Shown: piece after piece, positions 54,628-61,917 of the stretch | Layout: every line of letters begins with the position of its first letter | Position numbering within the stretch: the stretch's first letter is position 1 | From: Bradyrhizobium sp. 186 | GTDB taxonomy: Bacteria; Pseudomonadota; Alphaproteobacteria; Rhizobiales; Xanthobacteraceae | Direction: 5' to 3' | Length of the DNA stretch: 64,000 bases | NCBI RefSeq assembly: GCF_023101685.1 | Contig: NZ_CP082164.1 | Span: 5,456,001-5,520,000, forward strand | Program-made: the position numbers and the translations under genes | The notes under the pieces: generated by a model | What the model was told of the DNA's origin: nothing | What the model saw: only the letters and a program-made list of their open reading frames with translations | The model's database searches: none

Positions 54628-55131
54628 TCAGAACGGGATATCATCGTCATGGTGCAGCGACCGACCGGACGAGATCGGGTCACGGCGCGGCGCAGTCTCG
54701 CGCGGAGCCTTGCCCGTCGCATCGGCGTAGCCGTTGCCCGGCCGTTCCGCGTTGCCCTTCGTGTCGGACGCCTTCCGGCCGCCGCCGTCGCCGAGCAGGA
54801 TCAGGTTCGCCTTGAAACCGGTCAGGACAACCTCGGTCGAATAGTGCTTGACGCCATCCTTTTCCCAATCGCGCGTTTGCAATTCGCCCTGGACGAACAC
54901 CTTGCTGCCCTTGCGAACGTACTGCTCGATCACGCTGCAAAGCCCCTCGTTCCACACGACAATGCGGTGCCATTCGGTGCGCTCTTTCTTCTCGCCCGTG
55001 GCCTTGTCCTTCCAGCTTTCGGACGTGGCGATCGAGAAGTTCGCGACCACGCTACCGTTCTGGAGATTCTTGATTTCAGGATCAGCGCCGACGTTGCCGA
55101 TCAACTGCACTTGGTTAAGGTGCCCCGCCAT
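54628..55131 (-). CDS. ssb: Phage single-stranded DNA-binding protein
   Basis: The 167-aa OB-fold protein starts MAGHLNQVQLIGNVGADPEI and contains KNLQNGSVVANFSIATSESW and QTRDWEKDGVKHYSTEVVL. Its disordered tail ends HHDDDIPF, the C-terminal peptide used by SSB to recruit partners. It protects single-stranded DNA during phage replication. ATG 55131 lies four bases past the upstream stop. Confidence 0.95.
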   Translation of the reverse strand: MAGHLNQVQLIGNVGADPEIKNLQNGSVVANFSIATSESWKDKATGEKKERTEWHRIVVWNEGLCSVIEQYVRKGSKVFVQGELQTRDWEKDGVKHYSTEVVLTGFKANLILLGDGGGRKASDTKGNAERPGNGYADATGKAPRETAPRRDPISSGRSLHHDDDIPF

Positions 55132-55135
55132 TTCT

Positions 55136-55468
55136 CTATGCTCCCATGACAAGCCGGTATCCCCGGCGATAACCGACGTTCTCGATCGAGACGCCGGACC
55201 CATCAAGCCGCACGCGCAAGTGACAGAGCGCGACCTTGAAAGCTGCATACATGCGCGTCGGCGACGGCCCGCCATCGGGATCGTCGGCATACATCGCATC
55301 GAAAATTCGTTCCGTCTGGACCGGATGACCCTTGCCCTTCCAGATCGCGCCGAGAATGCGCGCCTCCAGCGGCGTCACCTTGTAATGGTCGATCACGATA
55401 GCAAGCGACGGAACGCGAACGGACTGCCTGCAACACGGGCACTCAATCGGATTGCTAATGCTCATCAT
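55136..55468 (-). CDS. Zinc-ribbon and winged-helix protein in the replication operon
   Basis: The 110-aa protein starts MMSISNPIECPCCRQSVRVP, with a CPCC zinc-ribbon-like pair, and then has a winged-helix domain: LEARILGAIWKGKGHPVQTE RIFDAMYADDPDGG to VALCHLRVRLDGSGVSIENV GYRRGYRLV. The latter is the OmpR/PhoB transactivation fold without a receiver domain. DNA binding is likely. It begins with ATGATGA overlapping the helicase stop. Confidence 0.75.
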   Translation of the reverse strand: MMSISNPIECPCCRQSVRVPSLAIVIDHYKVTPLEARILGAIWKGKGHPVQTERIFDAMYADDPDGGPSPTRMYAAFKVALCHLRVRLDGSGVSIENVGYRRGYRLVMGA

Positions 55469-56889
55469 GACATCCCCCTGCCTTGCGAACCCGCCTTCGC
55501 CTGCCTCGCCGTGAACACATGCCCGGCCCACTTCTCGGGCGACTTGTAACCGCGTGCCATCGCGAGCTTGACCAGATCGTCGAGCGTCCCCGCGCTCGAC
55601 TGTTCGCGCAGCCGCTCGCGGCGCAACGCGGCGACATCGATTTCCTCAAGCTCGCCCTCGACCTCATCGAGCACGCGGCCCAGGCCGAGGCTATCGCTCG
55701 CCTTCACCGGATAGACGAACCCGCATTCCGGGCAGCACTTCGCGGGCGCATGCGTCGCGAAACATTTCGAGCACGTCAGGTTTTCGACTTCGCGCGCGTT
55801 CTTCGCCCGGCCCTCAAGCGACCACTCGCGATCGTCATCCGGGAGGCCGAGCCGACCGAAGCCGCCGACGAGATCGAGCAGGATTGCGGGATCGGGTTTC
55901 TTCCGCAGGCCGCGCCCATGCTTTTGCAAATGCCGCGCGAGCGATTGCGAAGGCGAGTAATCAAGCACTGCCTCAATGGTCACATCGCGATCGACTTGCG
56001 CGGCGAGATCGAACCCCTCGCAGAACAATTGGCAATTGATGATCAGATCAATTTGCCGGTCGGCGAAGCCAACGAACGCGGAACGTCTATCCGGTTGCGG
56101 AGTTTGCCCATCGAGCGCGACGGCCATGATGCCATTCGCGCGAAACTCTGCGGCGAGTTGTTCGGCGCGGACCACGGACGGAGCAAAAGCAATTGTCCTC
56201 TTGCCTCGTGCATACTTCTTCCAGTGCCGCACCGCGCCGGCCAGGACTGCCTTGCCTGACATCAGGTCATCAATGTCGGAGGCGACATAATCACCGTCGC
56301 GCGAGCGAACGCCGGTCAGATCGACACCGGCAGGCGAGAACGCACGGTAGCGCGAGAGGTGCCCTTGCTCGATCAGCCACCGGACAGACGGACCCATGAC
56401 CATCGTGTCCCACACGTCGCCCAGCGGCTTGCCGTCTAAACGCTCCGGCGATCCCGTCAGGCCGATCGCCCGCGTCCCCTCGCCCTTGTAGTGATGGGCG
56501 ACCTTGGCCCAGCCGCTCGCGGCCGACAGGTGCGCCTCGTCAACCATGATGTAATCGGCCGGGATTTTCCCGAGCCGGTTTTTCAGCGTCGCGATCGAGG
56601 CGATATAGACCCGGTGATGCGGGTTGTAGTGATAGCCGGCCGCGATGTACGAGAACGGGATGCCGCAGCGCTCGAATGTCTTGGCTGTTTGCGTGATCAG
56701 ATCGACGCGGTGAACGCAGAAGATCACGCGTTTCCTAGCCTGGAACAGAAGGTCAATCAGCTTCGCGGCCAGGACCGTCTTACCGAACCCCGTGGGCGCG
56801 AACACCAGCACGGACAGATAGGTGCGCAGCGCTACCCGCAGTTGGGCGCGCACGTCCTCCTGATCGGGACGAAGGATCAACCCGCTCAC
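55465..56889 (-). CDS. Superfamily 2 DNA helicase
   Basis: The 474-aa protein has Walker A FAPTGFGKTVLAAKLIDLLF (about residues 29-48), motif II VDEAHLS, motif III LTGSPERLDGKPLG, and motif VI QKHGRGLRKKPD. A C-terminal zinc ribbon (CSKCFATHAPAKCCPECGFV, about residues 372-391) follows. It is a DEAD/DEAH helicase of the phage-replication type related to restriction helicases. GTG at 56889 overlaps the upstream stop. Confidence 0.9.
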   Translation of the reverse strand: MSGLILRPDQEDVRAQLRVALRTYLSVLVFAPTGFGKTVLAAKLIDLLFQARKRVIFCVHRVDLITQTAKTFERCGIPFSYIAAGYHYNPHHRVYIASIATLKNRLGKIPADYIMVDEAHLSAASGWAKVAHHYKGEGTRAIGLTGSPERLDGKPLGDVWDTMVMGPSVRWLIEQGHLSRYRAFSPAGVDLTGVRSRDGDYVASDIDDLMSGKAVLAGAVRHWKKYARGKRTIAFAPSVVRAEQLAAEFRANGIMAVALDGQTPQPDRRSAFVGFADRQIDLIINCQLFCEGFDLAAQVDRDVTIEAVLDYSPSQSLARHLQKHGRGLRKKPDPAILLDLVGGFGRLGLPDDDREWSLEGRAKNAREVENLTCSKCFATHAPAKCCPECGFVYPVKASDSLGLGRVLDEVEGELEEIDVAALRRERLREQSSAGTLDDLVKLAMARGYKSPEKWAGHVFTARQAKAGSQGRGMS

Positions 56890-57095
56890 CGGCCGACCAC
56901 CACTTTCCGAATGGAATTTTCATGCGGAGCCATCCGGCGAAGCCGCGTCGCCATCGCCCGCAAAGTCTCGACATCGGCGGCCGAAACCAGCATCATCGTT
57001 TCCGCCGCCGTCGCCCCCGTCCGCGACATGGTGCGGTCCGCCAGATGATCGATGAAATCCGCCTGCTCATAGAAGCTCATCGGCGCACCGCTCAT
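56886..57095 (-). CDS. Small phage hypothetical protein
   Basis: The 69-aa product starts MSGAPMSFYEQADFIDHLAD and contains ETLRAMATRLRRMAPHENSI. Its first base overlaps the upstream stop (TGATG) and its end overlaps the helicase start as GTGA. No family recognised. Confidence 0.62.
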   Translation of the reverse strand: MSGAPMSFYEQADFIDHLADRTMSRTGATAAETMMLVSAADVETLRAMATRLRRMAPHENSIRKVVVGR

Positions 57096-57319
57096 CAGTG
57101 CACCGGCATCATGTCGGCGGCAGTGATCGCGACGTTGCCTTTCTTAGCCGCCGCCAGGATCGCTTCCTGGTCGCGCCCGCTAATCAGGCCCTTCGCATCC
57201 TTGAGCGCACGACTGACCTTCGATCGGTGACGATCGAGCGCCCGTGCGAACTCCGATTGAGACATTCCAAATTTGACATAGACACGCTGCCAGGGCGTGA
57301 CTGGTTCGGCTGGCTTCAC
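57095..57319 (-). CDS. Cro-like helix-turn-helix regulator
   Basis: The 74-aa protein has a helix-turn-helix FGMSQSEFARALDRHRSKVS RALKDAKG (about residues 17-44), typical of Cro/CI-class proteins. It is the first gene of the leftward replication operon, divergent from the XRE repressor. Its GTG start follows GGGCGG. It probably acts at the palindromic operators at 57358 and 57473, as the Cro partner of the switch. Confidence 0.82.
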   Translation of the reverse strand: MKPAEPVTPWQRVYVKFGMSQSEFARALDRHRSKVSRALKDAKGLISGRDQEAILAAAKKGNVAITAADMMPVH

Positions 57320-57351
57320 TTTAAGACCGCCCTCTATGATGCTGATATCGC

Positions 57352-57380
57352 AACATACGTTGTGATTTGCGCAACGTCAA
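57352..57380 (-). promoter_or_regulatory. Leftward promoter of the replication operon
   Basis: On the minus strand, TTGACG (57380-57375) and TATGTT (57357-57352) are separated by exactly 17 bp. The operator at 57358-57376 occupies nearly the whole spacer and overlaps the end of the -35, so binding would block RNA polymerase. Confidence 0.72.
57358..57376. promoter_or_regulatory. Prophage operator CGTTGTG-N5-CGCAACG in the Cro-side promoter
   Basis: CGTTGTGATTTGCGCAACG differs from the consensus only at the outer bases and has the standard five-base spacer. It coincides with the promoter spacer. Confidence 0.82.
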
Positions 57381-57472
57381 TAGAAGTGGGCCGACTTTTC
57401 CCCTGATGCTCCCGCTATCTTTGGAATGCAACGCTAGGGCGAACCGTAGTTCTACGGGTTTTATTGACGGGT

Positions 57473-57491
57473 TGTTGCGGATCGTGCAACA
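57473..57491. promoter_or_regulatory. Prophage operator TGTTGCG-N5-TGCAACA, repressor side
   Basis: TGTTGCGGATCGTGCAACA lies 45 bp before the repressor start and 3 bp after a TTGACG sequence (57464-57469). It is a likely autoregulation site of the repressor. Confidence 0.8.
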
Positions 57492-57535
57492 ACTCGAATT
57501 CTTAGTATCGCGTTAAGTATTTGGAGGCGTTGCCA

Positions 57536-58171
57536 ATGGCAAACCAGGAGATCGATGGCGAGTGGTTCACCAGAAAATTAGAAGAAACCAACAAATCAAT
57601 GCGGGGGCTCGCACGACACTTAGAGGTGGATGTTTCCGCCGTGTCGCGGATGTTCTCCGGGACGCGGAAAATGAAAATGCAAGAAGCTAGTGCAATAGCC
57701 CACTTCCTCGGCGCGCCAGTAGCGGAGGTTTTGAAGCACGCCGGGGTGGCGGTTGACCTGGACGGCCAGCCGACACAGGTAATGCTTGCGGCCGCTATCA
57801 ACGAAAAGGGCCAGCTTGAGCGGCTATCGGAGCCAAGGCCCCTGCCCCAGTCGATCATTGACCGCGCCAACGCGGCGATTGCAATCCGTGATCAGCCCAG
57901 CAACACCCGCATCCTCGCCGCCCAAATCCGGGCGACGTCCGGACCGCTCATGTTCATGGACGACGCGGTTGTCCTATTCGGGCACACCGAGGGCGTCGAG
58001 CGCGCGGCGATCGGAACCCTATCAATCTGCCGGTCCCACAAGGGCGAGCAGATCATTGCGAAGATCGAGCGCGCGAGAAAGACGGGTGAGGCCCGCGTGG
58101 TGTGCATTGACGGCAAAGTCAGGGAGTTCGCCCTCGACACCGCAACGCCCGTCATCGCCATCATACCTTAG
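57536..58171 (+). CDS. XRE-family prophage repressor
   Basis: The 211-aa protein has an N-terminal XRE helix-turn-helix (MRGLARHLEVDVSAVSRMFS GTRKMKMQEASAIAHFLGAP, residues about 20-62). The C-terminal domain (about 140-211) has an S24/LexA-like strand pattern (GPLMFMDDAVVLFGHTEGVE to AIGTLSICRSHKGEQIIAKI). I see no clear Ser-Lys cleavage dyad, so induction may not use RecA-driven self-cleavage. A GGAGG site precedes ATG 57536. It is the best candidate for binding the five operators. A hairpin follows the stop. Confidence 0.85.
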   Translation: MANQEIDGEWFTRKLEETNKSMRGLARHLEVDVSAVSRMFSGTRKMKMQEASAIAHFLGAPVAEVLKHAGVAVDLDGQPTQVMLAAAINEKGQLERLSEPRPLPQSIIDRANAAIAIRDQPSNTRILAAQIRATSGPLMFMDDAVVLFGHTEGVERAAIGTLSICRSHKGEQIIAKIERARKTGEARVVCIDGKVREFALDTATPVIAIIP

Positions 58172-58175
58172 TAGT

Positions 58176-58194
58176 CTGCGGCGCGCCGCCGCAG
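58176..58194 (+). terminator. Hairpin after the repressor gene
   Basis: CTGCGGC pairs perfectly with GCCGCAG around GCGCC, five bases past the stop. No strong U tract follows. Confidence 0.5.
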
Positions 58195-58278
58195 CTCATT
58201 GCCAATCCGTACAATCGCGCCACAACTCTAACCTGAAATTCTGAAATTCTGGCTTGACAGGTCAAGTGTTGCGATTAC

Positions 58279-58297
58279 TGTTGCGATGTTCACAACA
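58279..58297. promoter_or_regulatory. Prophage operator TGTTGCG-N5-CACAACA, recombination operon
   Basis: TGTTGCGATGTTCACAACA lies 14 bp before the exonuclease ATG. A TTGACA (58255-58260) lies upstream and another TGTTGCG half-site begins at 58267. The ribosome binding site AGGAG overlaps the operator's end. Confidence 0.8.
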
Positions 58298-58310
58298 GGA
58301 GATCGCAACA

Positions 58311-59171
58311 ATGAACGACATGACCACATCGCCCGGCATGAAGCCCGGTGTCTATCTCAAGCTCGACAACGAGGCGTATCACGCCGGCCCCGGCATTTCG
58401 AAGTCGGGTCTCTGGACGGTCGAGACCAAATCCCCGGCTCACTACAAGTTCGGCGAGCGCAAGGAGAGCAAGGCGTTCGACTTCGGCGAGGCGTGCCATC
58501 TTGGCATTCTCCAGCCGAACGACTTTGAGAAGGTCGTCGTTCGCGGCCCTGATGACCGGCGCGGCAACAAGTGGAAGGACGTCGCCGAGGTCTGCAAGGT
58601 CGATAAGAAGTTGCTGCTCACGTCCGGCGACTATGACGGCGTTCTCGCGATCCGCGATGCCGTCCATGCCGATCCGTGGATTAACAGCATCATCACCAGC
58701 GGCGACGGCGTGAACGAAGCGTCAGGCTTCTGGATCGACCCGGCAACGGGCGAGCTTTGCCGCTGCCGCCCCGACCGCTATCGCCGCGACCTCAAGCTGA
58801 TCCTCGATGTGAAATCGACCGTCAGCGCGCACCCGGACGCCTTCGCCAAGAGCGTCGTGAACTACGGCTATCACGCGCAGGAAGCTTTCTATACGGACGG
58901 CTGGAACGCGTGCGGCCAGGAGGTCGAGGCATTCGCGTTCCTGGCGTGGGAAAAGACATCGCCCTATGCCTTCGCGGTCTATGAGCTTCCGCCGTCCATC
59001 GTCGAGGAAGGCCGGGCCATGATGCGCAAGGCCATCGACACCTATGCCACGTGCAGGAAGGCGAACCACTGGCCGGCATATGGCGACGGTGTTCAAGAGC
59101 TTTCGTTCAAGCGCTGGAGCTACCGCCTGACCCAGGCCCCGGACTTACTGGACGAAGAAATCGCGGCGTGA
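58311..59171 (+). CDS. RecE-like PD-(D/E)XK exonuclease (DUF3799 type)
   Basis: The 286-aa protein matches the phage exodeoxyribonuclease VIII-like family. It starts with YLKLDNEAYHAGPGISKSGL and contains AFDFGEACHLGILQPNDFEK and ELCRCRPDRYRRDLKLILDV KSTVSAH, where Asp and Lys of the DVKST segment are likely catalytic. With RecT next door it forms a recombination pair that degrades 5' ends and anneals strands. The GTGA overlap with the next ORF indicates coupling. Confidence 0.88.
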   Translation: MNDMTTSPGMKPGVYLKLDNEAYHAGPGISKSGLWTVETKSPAHYKFGERKESKAFDFGEACHLGILQPNDFEKVVVRGPDDRRGNKWKDVAEVCKVDKKLLLTSGDYDGVLAIRDAVHADPWINSIITSGDGVNEASGFWIDPATGELCRCRPDRYRRDLKLILDVKSTVSAHPDAFAKSVVNYGYHAQEAFYTDGWNACGQEVEAFAFLAWEKTSPYAFAVYELPPSIVEEGRAMMRKAIDTYATCRKANHWPAYGDGVQELSFKRWSYRLTQAPDLLDEEIAA

Positions 59172-59368
59172 CCGACGCTGACACAGCGCGACAATTCTGG
59201 AGCGCGGCCTTCTTCTATCGCCGTGCTCCGGATCGCAACCGAGCCACCGCTATCATGGTGCTGACAGCACTCAGCGGATCACCCCCCGGCCTTGTGCAAT
59301 CACGCGCGGCCGCCATCATGAAAGAAATCGAGAATGTCACAGACCAACACACTCCCGGCCCAGGTTGA
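59168..59368 (+). CDS. Small protein overlapping recT
   Basis: The 66-aa ORF starts GTG at 59168, overlapping the exonuclease stop as GTGA, and ends at 59368, 35 bp inside recT in another frame. It reads VTDADTARQFWSAAFFYRRA and SGSPPGLVQSRAAAIMKEIE. Coupling supports it but the composition is plain and there is no family. It may be translated to bridge to recT. Confidence 0.5.
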   Translation: MTDADTARQFWSAAFFYRRAPDRNRATAIMVLTALSGSPPGLVQSRAAAIMKEIENVTDQHTPGPG

Positions 59369-60281
59369 GCGCAAGCCGCTCACCCTTAGCGACCGGCTCG
59401 ACCAGATGACGCCCGAGTTCAAGAAGGCGCTGCCCGGTCACATCACGCCCGAGCGTTTCGTACGCACCGCTCAGACGGCCATCGCCCTCACCCGCAACAT
59501 CGAGAAGGTGAGGAACCCGGCCTCGCTGCTCGCCGCCTGCACCAAGGCCGCGACCGATGGCCTGATCCTGGACGGCCGCGAGGCCGCCCTTGTCGTGGAC
59601 TACCAAGGCGACGTGCAGTATCGCCCCATGATGCGCGGGCTTTTGAAGCTCGCCTATCAGAGCGGCCAGATCAAAAGCCTCGTTGTCGAGCCTGTCCGCG
59701 AGAAAGACAAATTCACGCACGAGCCGACCAACGCCAAGAAGCCGATCACTCACAAGGTCGATCACAGCAAGGATCGCGGCGAGGCTTATGCGGTCTACGC
59801 CATCGCCGAACTGATGAGCGGCGGCATTGTTCACGAGGTCATGAACGTCGGCGACGTCAACGCCATCCGCGACCGCTCCGATGCTTACAAGGCGTTCAAG
59901 GCCGGCAAGATTAAGTCCACGCCGTGGGCGACGGATTGGGCGGAAATGGCGCGCAAGACCGTGTTCCGCCGCATCAGCAAATATCTGCCGAGCAGCACCG
60001 ACCGGGACGCCTTCCATCAAGCGGCCGAGCGGATCGACGAGGAATACACGATCGACGCAGCGGCCGAGCCCGGCGAGACCCCGGCCCCTACGCAGTTCAC
60101 CGCGCCGAAAAAGCGCGGCGGGGCAGCGGCAGCGCTCAAGGATGTGACGCCGGCCAAGGCCAAGCCGCAGCCCGAGCCGGAGCACGACGCCGAGACCGGC
60201 GAAGTGTTCGACCAGGACGGCCCGGATGGCAACGATCCGCGTTTCGCCAACGACGGCCCGCAAGCGGGAGACGATATCTAA
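59334..60281 (+). CDS. recT: RecT-family single-strand annealing protein
   Basis: The 315-aa protein contains the RecT core: HITPERFVRTAQTAIALTRN, SLLAACTKAATDGLILDGRE, DYQGDVQYRPMMRGLLKLAY and STPWATDWAEMARKTVFRRI. Its tail (residues about 255-315) is acidic and Pro/Ala-rich. It anneals homologous single strands in phage recombination. Its stop overlaps the next ATG as TAATG. Confidence 0.95.
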   Translation: MSQTNTLPAQVERKPLTLSDRLDQMTPEFKKALPGHITPERFVRTAQTAIALTRNIEKVRNPASLLAACTKAATDGLILDGREAALVVDYQGDVQYRPMMRGLLKLAYQSGQIKSLVVEPVREKDKFTHEPTNAKKPITHKVDHSKDRGEAYAVYAIAELMSGGIVHEVMNVGDVNAIRDRSDAYKAFKAGKIKSTPWATDWAEMARKTVFRRISKYLPSSTDRDAFHQAAERIDEEYTIDAAAEPGETPAPTQFTAPKKRGGAAAALKDVTPAKAKPQPEPEHDAETGEVFDQDGPDGNDPRFANDGPQAGDDI

Positions 60282-60493
60282 TGGCTAAGCGCCTCATCGC
60301 CATCATCGAACAGACCATCCGCAAGGAGGTCGCCGTTCCCGATCGCGTTCCGACTGGACCGTTCAACGTCGAGGCTATGGACATCCTGAACGCGATCAAC
60401 GCATCCAACCACAGCACGATCATCAAGCAGCGCTTTGTTTCTGCCGAGGTGGTCGAGATTGCCGAGACCCCCGCCGATGCAGACCAGCAGTAA
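60281..60493 (+). CDS. Small hypothetical protein after recT
   Basis: The 70-aa product starts MAKRLIAIIEQTIRKEVAVP and continues GPFNVEAMDILNAINASNHS. It shares one base with the recT stop and overlaps the following ORF by 17 bp. No family recognised. Confidence 0.62.
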   Translation: MAKRLIAIIEQTIRKEVAVPDRVPTGPFNVEAMDILNAINASNHSTIIKQRFVSAEVVEIAETPADADQQ

Positions 60494-60692
60494 CCCCGAA
60501 ACACCGGAGTTCGCCCGCGTCGAAATCCGGCTCGCCGACAAAGCCGCGCTCAAGAGCGCGGCCGATCATCTCCGCACTCTTGCCAACGACCTCGACAAGC
60601 TCGCTCGCGGATCGCTCGCCGACCCCATGTCGAACTATCTGGCGTGGGGCACCATCAAGTCCACATCGAAGAAGCTGAGGAACCATCAATGA
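60477..60692 (+). CDS. Small charged hypothetical protein
   Basis: The 71-aa product starts MQTSSNPETPEFARVEIRLA and contains ALKSAADHLRTLANDLDKLA. It is mostly helical and soluble. It ends in an ATGA overlap with the next gene. Confidence 0.55.
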   Translation: MQTSSNPETPEFARVEIRLADKAALKSAADHLRTLANDLDKLARGSLADPMSNYLAWGTIKSTSKKLRNHQ

Positions 60693-61177
60693 CGAAGCCG
60701 CCCACGACCATCCTCGCCCATGATACGCCCCGACTGGGGGAATTCGACCGCGCTGCCGTAGACCTCGCCGCCATGCTCTACGGCGACGGCAGGGAAGCGC
60801 CGCGCGACTTCGGCCTTTCCTCGCTCCTGACCGACGAGCAGCTTGCGGCGGTCAAGGCCGCAGCCGAGCCCGCCGACGTCGTCATTTCTGACCCGATGTA
60901 TGGGAGCCTCGCGGGCGTGCTCCAGGCTGCTCACGACCACGCCGCGCGCGGCAAGGGACATGACCGGCATGGCAGTGATGACGTGCCGTTCCTCGAACAG
61001 CCCACCATGCAGATCAGCCGCATGGTCGGGCTTGGATACCCAGCCGGCCAGATCATGAAGAAGGCCGACGAGGCGAAGCGGATGGCCGATCGCGGCGAGT
61101 ACGACGCGGCCGTGTTCGAGTTCTTCGGGGTCATCAACTACGCCGCAGCCGCGATCCTCGCCCTTCGGGAAATGTAG
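60689..61177 (+). CDS. Hypothetical protein, end of the recombination operon
   Basis: The 162-aa protein starts MTKPPTTILAHDTPRLGEFD and continues AAVDLAAMLYGDGREAPRDF GLSSLLTDEQ. The C-terminal helix reads EYDAAVFEFFGVINYAAAAI. No family was recognised. Its start is coupled to the preceding ORF. An operator follows 18 bp downstream of the stop. Confidence 0.6.
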   Translation: MTKPPTTILAHDTPRLGEFDRAAVDLAAMLYGDGREAPRDFGLSSLLTDEQLAAVKAAAEPADVVISDPMYGSLAGVLQAAHDHAARGKGHDRHGSDDVPFLEQPTMQISRMVGLGYPAGQIMKKADEAKRMADRGEYDAAVFEFFGVINYAAAAILALREM

Positions 61178-61194
61178 AAAAGGCGTATCTTGGC

Positions 61195-61213
61195 TGTTGT
61201 GATTTTCACAACA
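61195..61213. promoter_or_regulatory. Prophage operator TGTTGTG-N5-CACAACA, perfect arms
   Basis: TGTTGTGATTTTCACAACA is the most symmetrical of the five operators (a 19-bp palindrome with all seven arm pairs complementary). It lies between two rightward genes, 67 bp before the zinc-ribbon gene. Confidence 0.8.
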
Positions 61214-61224
61214 CCGTGCGACAC

Positions 61225-61256
61225 AAGAGGCGATCCATTTAAACGGGTCGCCTCTT
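61225..61256 (+). terminator. Hairpin leader between operator and zinc-ribbon gene
   Basis: AAGAGGCGATCC pairs with GGGTCGCCTCTT (one G-U wobble) around ATTTAAAC and is followed by TTCTCATT. It may end the recombination operon or act as an attenuator for 61280-61636, because the operator and start codon flank it. Confidence 0.6.
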
Positions 61257-61279
61257 TCTCATTCCAGGAGCCGCCAACC

Positions 61280-61636
61280 ATGACCAAGCTTCACCAGTGC
61301 CAAGAATGCGGCAACCCCATCAGCGCCCGCCGCCAGGGGCAGGAGTTCTGCAAGCCGTCATGCCGCCAGACTTTCAACAATCGCCGCATGCAGCGCGGGG
61401 CCGAACTCTATGACCTGTTCCGCGCCCTGCGCCGCGAGCGTGCCGACGCAAAGGGCCTTGGTCTCTGGACTGAGATTTGCCGCCTTGAATTGAACTGGCA
61501 GATCGAGGACGACGCCAAGCGGCCCGGCCGCCGTTCCTACATGCCGCCGACGAAGGCGATCACGATCCTCAAGGACAAGGGATCGTTGCCGCGCGGCGAG
61601 ACGCTGGTAAAGGCCGTTCGCAGTCGGGCCGCTTAG
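61280..61636 (+). CDS. Phage zinc-ribbon protein
   Basis: The 118-aa protein begins MTKLHQCQECGNPISARRQG and continues QEFCKPSCRQTFNNRRMQRG, a CxxC...CxxxC zinc-ribbon of the type found in phage gene regulators. An AGGAG site precedes ATG 61280. It ends against the convergent spanin gene. Function unknown, possibly late regulation given its place before the lysis cassette. Confidence 0.72.
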   Translation: MTKLHQCQECGNPISARRQGQEFCKPSCRQTFNNRRMQRGAELYDLFRALRRERADAKGLGLWTEICRLELNWQIEDDAKRPGRRSYMPPTKAITILKDKGSLPRGETLVKAVRSRAA

Positions 61637-61917
61637 CGCGCGAACCGCTCGCGCTGTTGCTTCTGGCAATCGCGCGTGGCTACGAGCCGGCCGTTAGCCT
61701 GCCCCAGCGATGCCCGGTGACGCGCGAGCGCCACCTTCGCGGACGTCCCGACCTCGGCCGAGGGATAACCGACCGGCTGCGCCAAATCTTCGCAGTCGCG
61801 CGGGATTTGGACGGCGGCCCGCGTCGGACTATTTTGCGATGCCGCGCAGCCGATCAACGTCGCCGCCATCGAGAGCACAAGCATCGTTCTCAGGACGTTT
61901 CGCAAGCTCTGCCTCAT
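61633..61917 (-). CDS. Rz1-like outer-membrane spanin lipoprotein
   Basis: The 94-aa product (ATG 61917) starts MRQSLRNVLRTMLVLSMAAT and has a lipobox LIGC. The mature part is short, with a Pro-rich start (NSPTRAAVQIPRDCEDLAQP) and a charged tail. It overlaps the Rz-like frame by 89 bp in a different frame, the classic Rz/Rz1 arrangement. With Rz it fuses inner and outer membranes at lysis. Confidence 0.8.
   Translation of the reverse strand: MRQSLRNVLRTMLVLSMAATLIGCAASQNSPTRAAVQIPRDCEDLAQPVGYPSAEVGTSAKVALARHRASLGQANGRLVATRDCQKQQRERFAR

Larger units (their letters stand above)
57320..57535. other. Divergent lysogeny-control region
   Basis: This 216-bp region holds a leftward promoter (57352-57380) and two prophage operators (57358-57376 and 57473-57491), between the Cro-like and repressor genes. 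Confidence 0.75.

Noticed and set aside
57421..57535. A complete sigma-70 promoter for the repressor
   Set aside because: TTGACG is present at 57464 but no acceptable -10 lies at 16-18 bp, so only the operator is reported.
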